Origin: an uncultured Olsenella sp.
GTDB lineage: Bacteria; Actinomycetota; Coriobacteriia; Coriobacteriales; Atopobiaceae
Direction: 5' to 3'
Length of the DNA: 64,000 nucleotides
Assembly (NCBI GenBank): GCA_900316105.1
Contig: ONBR01000001.1
Span: forward strand, 71,528-135,527
The translations under genes and the position numbers were made by a program. Positions 42,348 to 51,099 of this stretch are shown one piece after another. Numbering within the stretch: position 1 is the first letter of the stretch; the number at the start of each line of letters is the position of its first letter. Under the pieces are notes generated by a model. That model did not search any database and was not told the DNA's origin. It saw only the letters and a list, made by a program, of their open reading frames with translations.

Positions 42348-44183
42348 ATGAGCACTGCAAACGCAAATATCATCGCTCACATCTCGCACGCCACCCTTTT
42401 CTACGAGGGTGGCGTGCAGGCGTTAGATGACATTTCCCTGGATATCCACGAGGGCGAGCGCCTCTGCATCCTGGGGCACAACGGCTCGGGAAAGTCCACC
42501 CTGGCAAGCGTGCTGGCGGGCCTCCTGGCGCCCGATTCGGGCCTGGTAGAACTCGTGGGACAAAAGGTCTTTCACACCGATGCGCAGGGGCAGCCCCATG
42601 TCGACTTTGACGCCTATAGGACTGCCCGTCGCGAGCTGGGCCTGGTCTTTCAGAACCCCGACGACCAGATCGTGACCTCAATCGTCGAGGAGGACGTGGC
42701 CTTTGGCCCCGAGAACCTTGGCATTCCCGCCGAAGAAATCGGCCGCAGGGTGGCCCGCGAGCTCCACCGCGTGGCGATGCAGCCCTATGCAAAGGCGGAC
42801 CCCACCAAGCTCTCTGGCGGCCAGAAGCAGCGTGTTGCCATCGCGGGAGCCCTGGCAATGCACCCCCGCATGCTGGTCCTGGACGAGCCAGGCGCCCTCC
42901 TGGACGTGCGCGGTCGTCGCTCGATCATGGAGGTCATGGCGAAGCTCAAGGCCGCAGGCACCACCGTGGTCCACATCACCCACTTCATGGAGGAGGCCCT
43001 GGAGGCAGACCGCGTCGTCGTGATGAACCACGGTCACATAGTGCTGGAAGGCACTCCCACCGAAGTCTTTTCCCATGTGGGGACCATCACCAGCCTGGGC
43101 CTACGCGGGCCCTGGTGTGCTCGCCTCTCCACGCGCCTGCGCGAGCTGGGCATGGATGTGCCCTGGACCTGCCAGCAGGAGGAGCTCAGAGACTCCATTC
43201 TGCGGGCGACACACAAGGCCAGCTCGAACTCCGACGGAAAAGGTCGCAGTTACAGAACGCAGGGCACGGCCGCGGACCAAAAAGGGGTGAGCGAGCCAAA
43301 CGACCCCATCATCAGGGTGGACGACGTCTCCTATTCCTACCATACCTCCGACGGTCGAGACGACTCCCGGCCCGCCCTAGACGGAGTGTCCCTGACCATC
43401 AGGCGCGGCAGCAACACCGCCATCATCGGCCAGACCGGCTCGGGCAAGTCAACGCTCCTGCGCCTTCTCTGCGCCCTGGATATGCCTGACCGCGGGCATA
43501 TCGTCGTCGACGGTATCGACACCCAGGACAAGAAGGGCCGCAGGACCCTCAGGGGTACCCTGGGCTACGTGATGCAATACCCCGAACGCCAGCTCTTTGC
43601 CGAGACGGTCGAGCAGGACGTTTGCTTTGGCCCCAGGAACCTGGGCCTTTCCGAGGAAGAGGTCAAAAGCCGCTGCAAGCATGCCCTCGAGCTCGTGGGC
43701 CTTTCAGGCTTCGAGAAGGCCTCGCCCTTCGAGCTTTCGGGCGGTCAGCAGCGCATGTGCGCCATCGCCGGCATCCTGGCCATGCAGCCACCCGTCCTCA
43801 TCCTGGACGAGCCGTCGGCAGGCCTGGATCCGCGCGGTCGAACGGAGCTTTCACACATTGTGGACGACCTCTGCGAGCACGGCGTCACCATAGTGCAAGT
43901 CACCCATTCGCGCGCCATTGCCGTGAGGGCCGACGAGGTGATCGTCCTCAACCAGTCCCGTATCCTCATGCACGGCAGACCAGAGGAAGTTTTTTCCTAC
44001 CAGAACGAAAAGACCCTCCACGACGTTGGGCTGGGCATACCGACATCCCTGGAATGGGCGCGCGACCTGCAAGGACGTGGAATTCGCTGCGCCGAGGCAC
44101 CTCTGACCATGACGGAGCTGGCAGACTCGCTAGCTGCGGAATACGCCTCGCCTGCACGCCATGACGAGGAGGCGATGGCATAA
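42348..44183 (+). CDS. ecfA: Fused energy-coupling ATPase (EcfA-EcfA' in one chain)
   Basis: 611 residues joining two ABC ATPase halves that are usually separate EcfA1 and EcfA2. First half: Walker A GHNGSGKS (43-50), VFQNPDDQ, LSGGQKQR, and LVLDEPGALLD with catalytic Glu. Second half: Walker A GQTGSGKS, MQYPERQLFAETVEQDVCFGPRNLGL, LSGGQQR, LILDEPSAGLDPRGR. Start ATG 42348 after a weak AGAAAG. The stop overlaps EcfT's ATG (TAATG). As the only ECF ATPase in the window it may also serve other S components. Confidence 0.95.
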   Translation: MSTANANIIAHISHATLFYEGGVQALDDISLDIHEGERLCILGHNGSGKSTLASVLAGLLAPDSGLVELVGQKVFHTDAQGQPHVDFDAYRTARRELGLVFQNPDDQIVTSIVEEDVAFGPENLGIPAEEIGRRVARELHRVAMQPYAKADPTKLSGGQKQRVAIAGALAMHPRMLVLDEPGALLDVRGRRSIMEVMAKLKAAGTTVVHITHFMEEALEADRVVVMNHGHIVLEGTPTEVFSHVGTITSLGLRGPWCARLSTRLRELGMDVPWTCQQEELRDSILRATHKASSNSDGKGRSYRTQGTAADQKGVSEPNDPIIRVDDVSYSYHTSDGRDDSRPALDGVSLTIRRGSNTAIIGQTGSGKSTLLRLLCALDMPDRGHIVVDGIDTQDKKGRRTLRGTLGYVMQYPERQLFAETVEQDVCFGPRNLGLSEEEVKSRCKHALELVGLSGFEKASPFELSGGQQRMCAIAGILAMQPPVLILDEPSAGLDPRGRTELSHIVDDLCEHGVTIVQVTHSRAIAVRADEVIVLNQSRILMHGRPEEVFSYQNEKTLHDVGLGIPTSLEWARDLQGRGIRCAEAPLTMTELADSLAAEYASPARHDEEAMA

Positions 44184-44974
44184 TGGCACTCCGCCTGAGC
44201 ATCGGCCAGTACCTGGCAAAGGAATCCCCCGTCCACCGCCTGGATCCCCGCGTGAAGGTCTTTGGCTCCCTGGTCATCATGGTGAGCGTCTTCTTCATCA
44301 CCGACCTGGCTCAGCTGCTTCTGGGCTATGCCTGCATGCTGGGGCTCATTGCCGCGGCAAAGATTCCGCCACGCAAGGTCGTTGAGTCCATAAAGCCCAT
44401 CGTGGTGGTCATAATGGTCCTCGCCGTCTTCAACCTCTTCCTGGTAAAAACGGGCGACACCCTCTGGGCCGCCGGCCCCCTTTCCATCACCACAGGCAGC
44501 ATCCACGTGGCCGTGGTCTACAGCCTTCGCCTGGTGATAGCTGTTCTGGCAGGGGCCCTTCTGCTACTGGCAACCACCCCCACCCAGCTCACGGACGCCT
44601 TCGACGCCGGAATGGCACCTCTTTCTAAAATCGGCCTGCCCGGCCACGAGCTGGCCATGGTCTTCTCGCTCATGCTGCGCTTCATTCCCACCATTGCGGA
44701 CGAGGCCCAGGCCATCCTGGACGCCCAGACCATGCGGGGGGCGCCCCTGGGCGAGGGTTCCCTGGCAAAGAGGGTCAAGGCCATCGCGCCTATCCTGATT
44801 GCCCTCCTGGCAAGCTCCATCCACCACGCCAATGGGCTCTCACGTGCCCTGGATGCCCGCTGCTACGAGGGTGGAGCGGCACGTAGTCACTGGCATCCCA
44901 TGCACATGCGCAAGGCAGACTGGGCCGCGCTCCTCGTCCTGGTCGCCTACGTCGCCGCGCTCGTCATCCTGTAG
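44183..44974 (+). CDS. ecfT: Energy-coupling transmembrane protein
   Basis: 263-residue EcfT scaffold. Membrane helices at the N-terminus (VFGSLVIMVSVFFIT) and C-terminus, and the long coupling-helix region with two Ala-Arg-Gly-like motifs; DARCYEGGAARSH near 232-244 fits one of these. TAATG overlap with ecfA ensures coupled translation. Together with ribU and ecfA it forms a complete ECF module headed by the FMN riboswitch. Confidence 0.92.
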   Translation: MALRLSIGQYLAKESPVHRLDPRVKVFGSLVIMVSVFFITDLAQLLLGYACMLGLIAAAKIPPRKVVESIKPIVVVIMVLAVFNLFLVKTGDTLWAAGPLSITTGSIHVAVVYSLRLVIAVLAGALLLLATTPTQLTDAFDAGMAPLSKIGLPGHELAMVFSLMLRFIPTIADEAQAILDAQTMRGAPLGEGSLAKRVKAIAPILIALLASSIHHANGLSRALDARCYEGGAARSHWHPMHMRKADWAALLVLVAYVAALVIL

Positions 44975-44978
44975 CGAT

Positions 44979-45041
44979 GTGACAAATACCCCAGGGATGA
45001 TTGTCCCAAAAAGGGACGCTCACGCCTGGGGCATTTGTCAC
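44979..45041. repeat. Family A hairpin, copy 3
   Basis: GTGACAAATACCCCAGGGATGA... pairs with ...TCACGCCTGGGGCATTTGTCAC around AAA. Between the convergent ecfT and DUF2971 genes, so a shared terminator. Confidence 0.75.
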
Positions 45042-45043
45042 GC

Positions 45044-45958
45044 CTAACGGTAGCTGGAGACGCTGCGAGTCACGCGAACCCGATCGGGGTCCACACCATA
45101 ATTAGCCAGAAGCAAGCGAACGTCGCGACGATGGGCACGGCAGGTTGGCCCCAGGACCACACGCCGAAGTAGTTTCGACAGATCCACCCTCAGGCGGAAA
45201 TGCGGCACGATGTCGCGATCTCGGTCAGAGAAGTGCAGGCCCAATGGCTTGAAGAGGTCTCCGTACTCGACATCGAGCTTCTGCCTGGACTCGGCCAGGC
45301 GGCGGTCGTCAATCCAGATGGAGAGGCGCCTCTCCTCCTCGTCCGCGAAGGTCGGGTTCTTCAGAAATGGCGCGAGCAAGAAGAGCGTAGACTCGCATTT
45401 GCGCAGCTCCGCAATGAGGTCCACGGTAGACTGGTCGGTGTCGACATCGGCAAATGCCTGACGGATCTTCTTGTGGGCGACGGACTGGTCGTAGATCATC
45501 CGGTCGTACTCAAACTCGCTCTCGCCCGCACGCCTGTGGACCGCCTCGAATGCCGATTCGCGAAATCCCAGGGCCACGCCCGCGCCATCGTCAGCGTAGC
45601 CACGCCACTGGCCCAGGGAGTCCGAATGCACCGAGAAGCACATGGCATAGCAGCGTCGGAAGTCATTGACGCCGGGACTGACCAAGGGGCTCGAGAGATA
45701 GGCCGTCGCCACACCCGGATCGAAGCCCTCAGGCGGCGCCAAGGTGGAGCCCCAGCTCAGATGCTCACGGACGATGGTCGTAGCCTCTTTTCTGAACATG
45801 CGGGCAGCCCAATCCAACTCCATGCTGTCATTGGACTTGCTGATGTCCGAGAGCCAGAGCTCGCCACGACGCACGATGGAGATAAAGGTATGCAGGTCGC
45901 AGTAATGATAGACGAGCCTCTTGTCGCCGTGAGTCTCTGCCATGTGAGCTTCCGTCAT
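45044..45958 (-). CDS. DUF2971 domain protein
   Basis: 304 residues of the DUF2971 family (PF11185), recognised by YHYCDLHTFISIVRRGELWLSDI, the CFSVHSDSLGQWRGYADDGAGVALGF block and the EEERRLSIW motif. No transmembrane segments. GGGAGG stands 6 nt before ATG 45958. It is the second gene after an alpha/beta hydrolase with a 67-base gap. DUF2971 has no established function; some relatives occur near mobile and defence genes, but none of that context is visible here. Confidence 0.75.
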   Translation of the reverse strand: MTEAHMAETHGDKRLVYHYCDLHTFISIVRRGELWLSDISKSNDSMELDWAARMFRKEATTIVREHLSWGSTLAPPEGFDPGVATAYLSSPLVSPGVNDFRRCYAMCFSVHSDSLGQWRGYADDGAGVALGFRESAFEAVHRRAGESEFEYDRMIYDQSVAHKKIRQAFADVDTDQSTVDLIAELRKCESTLFLLAPFLKNPTFADEEERRLSIWIDDRRLAESRQKLDVEYGDLFKPLGLHFSDRDRDIVPHFRLRVDLSKLLRRVVLGPTCRAHRRDVRLLLANYGVDPDRVRVTRSVSSYR

Positions 45959-46025
45959 GGATGCCTCCCTCGCTCCAACACAGATTCTAGCAGCCGCGCT
46001 GGCGAGACAATCCTGGCGACGTGCG

Positions 46026-46988
46026 TTACAGAGCGTGGTTTATAGGTGATCCATCGCGATCGAGCCAGGTCTGGGCAAGCGCCACCCAATTGGAGGCCGC
46101 CGGATTCACGTCTCCTGGAGTGGCCGAGGTCGTCTTGTCCGCTAGCGCCATGCCGTGCTGACCGCACTGAAAGAGATGGAACTCGCAGGGCACGCCTGCC
46201 TTCATGAGGGTGGTCACGAACTCGGAAGTCTCGTAGGCCCGCAGGAGGTCGTCGGTGGCCGTCTGCCACACGAAAGTCCTCGGCATGTCGGAGCGTATGT
46301 GCTTGCGCAGGTCGAGGGCGTCATAGTCCTCCTCGCCAGGAATCTTTGAACCAAAGACCGCCTGGAGTTGGAGCTCGGCCGCCTGCTTTGGGGTAAGGCC
46401 GTACTTGTCCCTCTCTTCGGCGGAACTGCTTCCCTTGACGGCTTCCGCTGCGGCAATCCGGTCCTTCACCAGATTCACCGTAACCATGGGATAGCAGAGG
46501 AGAATGCCGCGAGGCCGTGTCTCGTCGGCCCTCATGCTGCCCCGCTCGAGTAAGGCCGGATCGTCCCAGTGCTCTGCGAGGGAACCCACCACGTGACCTC
46601 CCGCCGAGAAGCCCATGGCGTAGATGCGCTCCTCGTTGATGTCCCAGTCGCTGGCGTGGGCATGTACGTAAGCCATGGCGCGCATGAGCGCATAGAGCGG
46701 CTCAGGATAGAGGGCCCTGGGATCGGTCTTTGGAAGTCGTCCAGGCTGCGATGGCGGACCCACCACCAAGACGGGATAGTGCAGGACAAAGACCTGGTAG
46801 CCCATACCCAGAAAGCGCATGGCGACAGGCTCCCCCTCGCGATGCGAGACCTTCTCGTAGGCACCGCCTGGACAGACGATGATTGCGGGTCGGGTCTTTG
46901 CATAGAAGGTATTGATCTGACTGTCGAGGACAAAGCACTCGAGCGAAGCGGTGCCTGCGGTATTGAGCTGCACGTTCTTGTAAATCAT
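46026..46988 (-). CDS. Alpha/beta hydrolase (carboxylesterase/BD-FAE-like)
   Basis: 320 residues. Oxyanion region RPAIIVCPGGAYEKVS (about 34-49), nucleophile in GFSAGG, and His in FQCGQHGMAL near 292; the Asp is likely DLLRAYE. It matches the acetylesterase/feruloyl-esterase-like group that removes acyl groups from sugars. ATG 46988 is chosen since a GGGGGT tract is upstream; a longer frame to 47147 gives no homology. Divergent from the ROK gene across 353 bases. Confidence 0.85.
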   Translation of the reverse strand: MIYKNVQLNTAGTASLECFVLDSQINTFYAKTRPAIIVCPGGAYEKVSHREGEPVAMRFLGMGYQVFVLHYPVLVVGPPSQPGRLPKTDPRALYPEPLYALMRAMAYVHAHASDWDINEERIYAMGFSAGGHVVGSLAEHWDDPALLERGSMRADETRPRGILLCYPMVTVNLVKDRIAAAEAVKGSSSAEERDKYGLTPKQAAELQLQAVFGSKIPGEEDYDALDLRKHIRSDMPRTFVWQTATDDLLRAYETSEFVTTLMKAGVPCEFHLFQCGQHGMALADKTTSATPGDVNPAASNWVALAQTWLDRDGSPINHAL

Positions 46989-47341
46989 GCGGACCCCCGA
47001 ATACGCTGTGGGCTTTTTCACATTTTTGCATATTACCCGGTCCAGTACACGCTGAAATAGGATGAGACCAGCCGCAAGGCGGGATACGGGGGCCGAACGC
47101 TCCCCACTACCGGACTCAAGACGCAAAACCCCGCCCCCACATCCCACATATCACGAAGCTGTGACAAAAGTGTCTTGTCCACCTTTGGATCATGCCCCGC
47201 TGACCTGCGGAATGAGCCAATAGTGGCCTGGCCCAATTTGGCTCGTTGTGTGACTTTCTTCATAACTTGAAAAAAGTAATCGGGCACCGACTCTTCGAGC
47301 CGCCCAACTGCTATCCTAACTTTCGTCAGGAGGTGTCGAAA
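46989..47341. other. Divergent promoter region between esterase and ROK regulator
   Basis: 353 bases without a gene. It should hold the promoters of both the esterase/DUF2971 and the ROK-MFS operons. AGGAGGT for the ROK gene is at 47328-47334. An inverted pair CCAATAGTGGCCTGGCCCAATTTGG lies at about 47217-47241. No operator can be named. Confidence 0.4.
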
Positions 47342-48322
47342 GTGGCAAACACCGAGGAACTCAAGCGTCGCAACATAGTCAGCGTCCTGCGCTGCCTGGA
47401 TGACGGCAAGGCCTGGAACAAGGCCCAGCTCGCCGAAGCCACCGGCCTCTCCGCGGGCTCCCTTACCAAGATCCTCCACGAGCTCCAGGATACGGGCGAG
47501 ATTCTCTTCCTGGGCACCGCCCCCAGCACGGGCGGTCGGCGTCCCAAGGAGTTCGCCCTCAACCCGGACTTCTGCCATATGGTCCAGGTGGCCATCACCG
47601 TCCGCCCCATGGACTACCTAATTCGCAGTACAACCTGCGACCTCAACGGGACCGTCCTGGCCACTCGAGCCATGGACTCCCCTACCTGCACCGCCCGGGA
47701 TCTGGTGGCCGCGGTGAAGTCGGCCCTGGCAGAGGACCCCAAGGTCGGCATCGCCTGCATCGCCAACCCCGGCGTTTCCGTCGCGGGTAGGGTCCTGGCC
47801 TCCGACGCCGAGGGTCTGACGGGTTCCGACCTCGCTGCCGCGATCGACACGGCTTGCGGAATCTCCTCCGTTGTGGAGAACGACGTCAACGCCGCAGCCA
47901 TCGGCCTCTGGGAGGACTGCCACGTCCAGAGTCTGGCCCTTCTCTACCAGCCTGCCCGCTACTACGTGGGTGTGGGCATGGTCATTGGCGGCAGGCTCTA
48001 CAACGGCGCCTCGCATGCGGCTGGCGAGCTTCGCTACCTGCCCTTTTATACCGAGGCAGAGCAGGATGCGGCGCTCGCGTCCGACCCGACAGACCTCCTC
48101 GCCAAACAGCTGGCGACCCTCAATTGTGTGATGAATCCCGAGTTCGTGGGCATCTGCGCCGAGCAAGGTGTCGCAGCGGACCTCGAGGCCTACCTGCGCT
48201 ACATCCCCCAGAAGTTCCGGCCACGCGTGATCGCGGTCGACGACTTTGATAAGAAAGTCGAGCGGGGTCTCGCGGCAATCGCACGCGACGTCCTGCTCTC
48301 CAAGAGAGAGGAAAGGCAATGA
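47342..48322 (+). CDS. ROK family transcriptional regulator
   Basis: 326 residues: MarR-like winged helix at the N-terminus (NIVSVLRCLDDGKAWNKAQLAEATGLSAGSLTKILHELQDTG, about 10-51) followed by a ROK sugar-kinase-like domain (IACIANPGVSVAGR, VENDVNAAAIGL, GVGMVIGGRLYNG). It probably represses nearby genes until a sugar ligand binds. The start is GTG 47342 with AGGAGGT 8 nt upstream. The canonical ROK zinc motif CxCGxxGC is not evident. The stop overlaps the VOC gene start by 4 bases. Confidence 0.85.
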   Translation: MANTEELKRRNIVSVLRCLDDGKAWNKAQLAEATGLSAGSLTKILHELQDTGEILFLGTAPSTGGRRPKEFALNPDFCHMVQVAITVRPMDYLIRSTTCDLNGTVLATRAMDSPTCTARDLVAAVKSALAEDPKVGIACIANPGVSVAGRVLASDAEGLTGSDLAAAIDTACGISSVVENDVNAAAIGLWEDCHVQSLALLYQPARYYVGVGMVIGGRLYNGASHAAGELRYLPFYTEAEQDAALASDPTDLLAKQLATLNCVMNPEFVGICAEQGVAADLEAYLRYIPQKFRPRVIAVDDFDKKVERGLAAIARDVLLSKREERQ

Positions 48323-48708
48323 GAATCGAGCATGTTGCCCTGTACGTGAACGACCTGGAGGGTGCCCGTGCCTTCTTCGAGAAGTACTTCGGAGCGCACG
48401 TCACCGACAAGCCCTACCACAACCCCCGGACGGACTTCCGTTCCTACTTCATGGGCTTCGACGACGGCTCTGCCCGCCTGGAGCTCATGCACAAGCCCGA
48501 CATGGACCAGGTCGACAAGCCCCTCAACCGGACGGGCTATGCCCACCTGACCTTCGCCCTGGGCTCCTACGAGCGGGTCGACAAGCTGGCCGCCCGCCTG
48601 GCCGAGGACGGCTACGAGACCATCAGCGGCCCCCGCACCACGGGCGACGGCTACTACGAGGCCTGCGTCCTGGGCTTCGAGGGCAACCAGATCGAGATCA
48701 CCATCTAG
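48319..48708 (+). CDS. VOC family protein (glyoxalase/dioxygenase fold)
   Basis: 129 residues, one beta-alpha-beta-beta-beta repeat pair. Likely metal ligands: His5 (EHVALYV), Glu near 55 (RLELM), His75 (GYAHLTF) and Glu near 127 (QIEIT). Such proteins are lactoylglutathione-lyase, methylmalonyl epimerase or lyase relatives. It begins within the ROK gene stop (ATGA overlap), so translation is coupled. Role probably in an unknown carbohydrate or aldehyde pathway. Confidence 0.88.
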   Translation: MRIEHVALYVNDLEGARAFFEKYFGAHVTDKPYHNPRTDFRSYFMGFDDGSARLELMHKPDMDQVDKPLNRTGYAHLTFALGSYERVDKLAARLAEDGYETISGPRTTGDGYYEACVLGFEGNQIEITI

Positions 48709-48800
48709 GACTGCGCGAGCGACGGGCAAAGGTCCGTGCCATGTGACAGCCAAGACCACGCCAAAGACGACGGGCGCCACGGCGCTGAAAGGAAACCGAC

Positions 48801-49658
48801 ATGCTGGCTGACTACCACCTGCACTGCGAGCTCTCAGACGACTCCGAGGAGCGCATGGAGGACCAGATCGAGCAGGGAATCAAGCTTGGCCTGGACGAGA
48901 TGTGCTTCACCGACCACGTGGACTACGGCGTCAAGCGCGACTGGACCGACGAGATCGAGTGGCACGACACCTTCGAGCACGGCGAGTGGCGCCACCAGGC
49001 CCTGGCCAACGTAAACTACCCCGAGTACTTCTCCAAGCTGACCCGCATGCAGAAGACCTACGCGGACAAGATCGCCATCAAGAAGGGCCTGGAGTTTGGC
49101 ATCCAGACAATCACCATGGCCCAGTACGAGCAGCTCTACGCCGACTGGGCCGACGAGCTTGACTTTGTCCTCCTCTCCATGCACCAGGTGGACAACCTGG
49201 AGTTCTGGACCCAAGACTTCCAGAAGGGCCGCACCCAGGAGGAGTTCCGCACCAGGTACCTTGAGGAGATCCTGGCCGTCCAGCAGCAGTTCAAGCACTA
49301 CAGCGTCCTGGCCCACCTGGACCTGCTTGCCCGCTACGACCAGTGCGGCCCCTACCCCTTCGAGAAGGAGCGCGACCTCTATGCCGAGATCCTGCGGCAG
49401 GCCATCGCCGACGGCAAGGGCATCGAGCTCAACACCTCCTCCTGGCACTATGGCCTAGACGACACCACGCCCTCCCGCGAGATCCTGCGCCTCTACAAGG
49501 ACCTGGGCGGCTCGATCGTCACCATCGGCAGCGACGCCCACTCGACCAAGTACCTGGGTGACCACCTCAGGGACGCCCAGGACATCCTCAAGAACGGGAT
49601 CGGAATCGAGACCATCTGCACCTTTGACAAGATGGTGCCCGTCTTCCACAAGATCTAG
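48801..49658 (+). CDS. PHP domain phosphatase (HisJ-like)
   Basis: 285 residues. PHP motif DYHLHCELSDDS (HxH, metal ligands), CFTDHVDYG, MHQVDNLEFW and GSDAHS near the C-terminus, the family's metal sites. It resembles histidinol-phosphatase-type HisJ, but no his genes are near, so another phosphomonoester substrate is likely. AAAGGAAA precedes ATG. Adjacent to the MFS gene (8 bases), the cluster is a co-transcribed unit. Confidence 0.88.
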   Translation: MLADYHLHCELSDDSEERMEDQIEQGIKLGLDEMCFTDHVDYGVKRDWTDEIEWHDTFEHGEWRHQALANVNYPEYFSKLTRMQKTYADKIAIKKGLEFGIQTITMAQYEQLYADWADELDFVLLSMHQVDNLEFWTQDFQKGRTQEEFRTRYLEEILAVQQQFKHYSVLAHLDLLARYDQCGPYPFEKERDLYAEILRQAIADGKGIELNTSSWHYGLDDTTPSREILRLYKDLGGSIVTIGSDAHSTKYLGDHLRDAQDILKNGIGIETICTFDKMVPVFHKI

Positions 49659-49666
49659 GGAGTTCC

Positions 49667-50905
49667 ATGCACCTCAAGAGCTTCCAGACCACCATGTACG
49701 CCTGCTTCGTGGGCTACATAGTCCAAGCCATCGTCAACAACTTTGCACCCCTCCTCTTTGTGACCTTCAACCGGGAGTTCGGCATCCCCCTGTCCAGCAT
49801 CACCCTGCTGATTACCTTCAATTTCCTCCTTCAGCTGCTGGTAGACCTGGCGGCGGTCTACTTCGTGGACCGGATCGGCTACCGGGCCTCCGCGGTCCTT
49901 GCCCATGTATTTGCCACGGCGGGGCTCGCTCTCCTGACGGTCCTGCCCGGGGTCACGCCTGACCCCTTCGTGGGCCTCTTCATCTCCGTGGCCATCTATG
50001 CGGTGGGAGGTGGCCTTTTGGAGGTCATCATCAGCCCCATCGTGGAGGCCTGCCCCACGGACAACAAGGAGGCCGCCATGAGCCTCCTCCACTCCTTCTA
50101 CTGCTGGGGCTACATGGGCGTAGTCTTTCTGTCCACGGTCTTCTTTGCGGTCTTCGGCATCTCCAACTGGCGGATCGCTGCCCTGGTCTGGGCCCTGGTC
50201 CCCCTGATCAACGGCATCATCTTTACCCAGGTGCCCATCCAGACCCTGGCCGAGGAGTCGGGCGTGGAGGACATACCCCTGGGCAGACTCCTGCGACGCC
50301 GCATCTTCTGGCTCCTCTTCGTCATGATGATGTGCGCCGGTGCCTGCGAGCAGGCCGTCTCCCAGTGGGCCTCCGCCTACGCCGAAAGTGCCCTGGGGAT
50401 CCAGAAGTGGGTGGGCGATTTGGCCGGCCCCATGGCCTTCGCGGCGCTCATGGGCACGGCCCGTCTCATCTATGGCAAGAAGGGCGAGGGCCTGGATCTG
50501 CAGAAGTTCATGGTTGGGTCCGCCGTCCTCTGCCTTAGCTCCTACTTGGTCGTCTCCCTCTCGCCCTGGCCGGCCCTGGGCCTGGTGGGCATGGCCCTCT
50601 GTGGCTTCTCGGTGGGCATCATGTGGCCGGGAACCTTCTCCCTCGCCACAATGTCGGTCAAGGGCGGCGGCATGGCCATGTTCTCGCTTCTGGCCCTGGC
50701 AGGCGACATCGGATGCTCGGGCGGGCCCACCTTGGCGGGCATGGTGTCCGCCGCCGCAGGCGACAACCTGCGCCTGGGCATCCTGGCAGCCATCGTCTTT
50801 CCCCTGGCCCTCCTGGCCTGCCTGGTCTTCCTGCGAAGCAAACGACACGAGGGGTTAGTGAAAAGGAGTGCCGTAGACGGTGAGGTCGCCCCCGACGGGG
50901 CATAG
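49667..50905 (+). CDS. Major facilitator superfamily transporter
   Basis: 412 residues with 12 predicted helices; N-terminal start MHLKSFQTTMYACFVGYIVQAIVNNFAPLLF. GGGAG stands about 5 nt upstream. Last gene of the ROK-VOC-PHP-MFS unit, so a sugar, sugar phosphate or organic-acid carrier is plausible. The final 17 codons overlap an antisense EIIA remnant, and the last ordinary MFS residues seem to end before KRSAVDGEVAPDGA, so the stop may have shifted. Confidence 0.85.
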   Translation: MHLKSFQTTMYACFVGYIVQAIVNNFAPLLFVTFNREFGIPLSSITLLITFNFLLQLLVDLAAVYFVDRIGYRASAVLAHVFATAGLALLTVLPGVTPDPFVGLFISVAIYAVGGGLLEVIISPIVEACPTDNKEAAMSLLHSFYCWGYMGVVFLSTVFFAVFGISNWRIAALVWALVPLINGIIFTQVPIQTLAEESGVEDIPLGRLLRRRIFWLLFVMMMCAGACEQAVSQWASAYAESALGIQKWVGDLAGPMAFAALMGTARLIYGKKGEGLDLQKFMVGSAVLCLSSYLVVSLSPWPALGLVGMALCGFSVGIMWPGTFSLATMSVKGGGMAMFSLLALAGDIGCSGGPTLAGMVSAAAGDNLRLGILAAIVFPLALLACLVFLRSKRHEGLVKRSAVDGEVAPDGA

Positions 50906-50997
50906 ACCGTCTCACCGGAGAGCTTGAAGGCTACGCCCTTGCCCATGGCCATGCTGGAAAAGACGGGGCCGGCCACCTCCCCAAGCAGGTTTCCAGT
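50855..50997 (-). pseudogene. Remnant of a PTS glucose-type EIIA domain
   Basis: On the minus strand the frame gives LLGEVAGPVFSSMAMGKGV and then ETVYAP, which match the VFSSxAMGKGVA core and the first VYAPxxGT of EIIA-Glc (Crr) domains. The phosphorylated His segment and the rest of the domain are missing, a stop lies just upstream of the fragment, and the end needs a frameshift to read on. It overlaps the MFS 3' end on the other strand. Similarity is by eye only; I do not expect a functional protein. Confidence 0.4.
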
Positions 50998-51099
50998 CTA
51001 TGAGACTCGGTGAGCCGACCGCCGACAGGGCCACCTGCGCGCGTATCATAGAATGTGTATGTGCACCTGCCATTCCATCCCTGCGGAAGGATACCTGTC

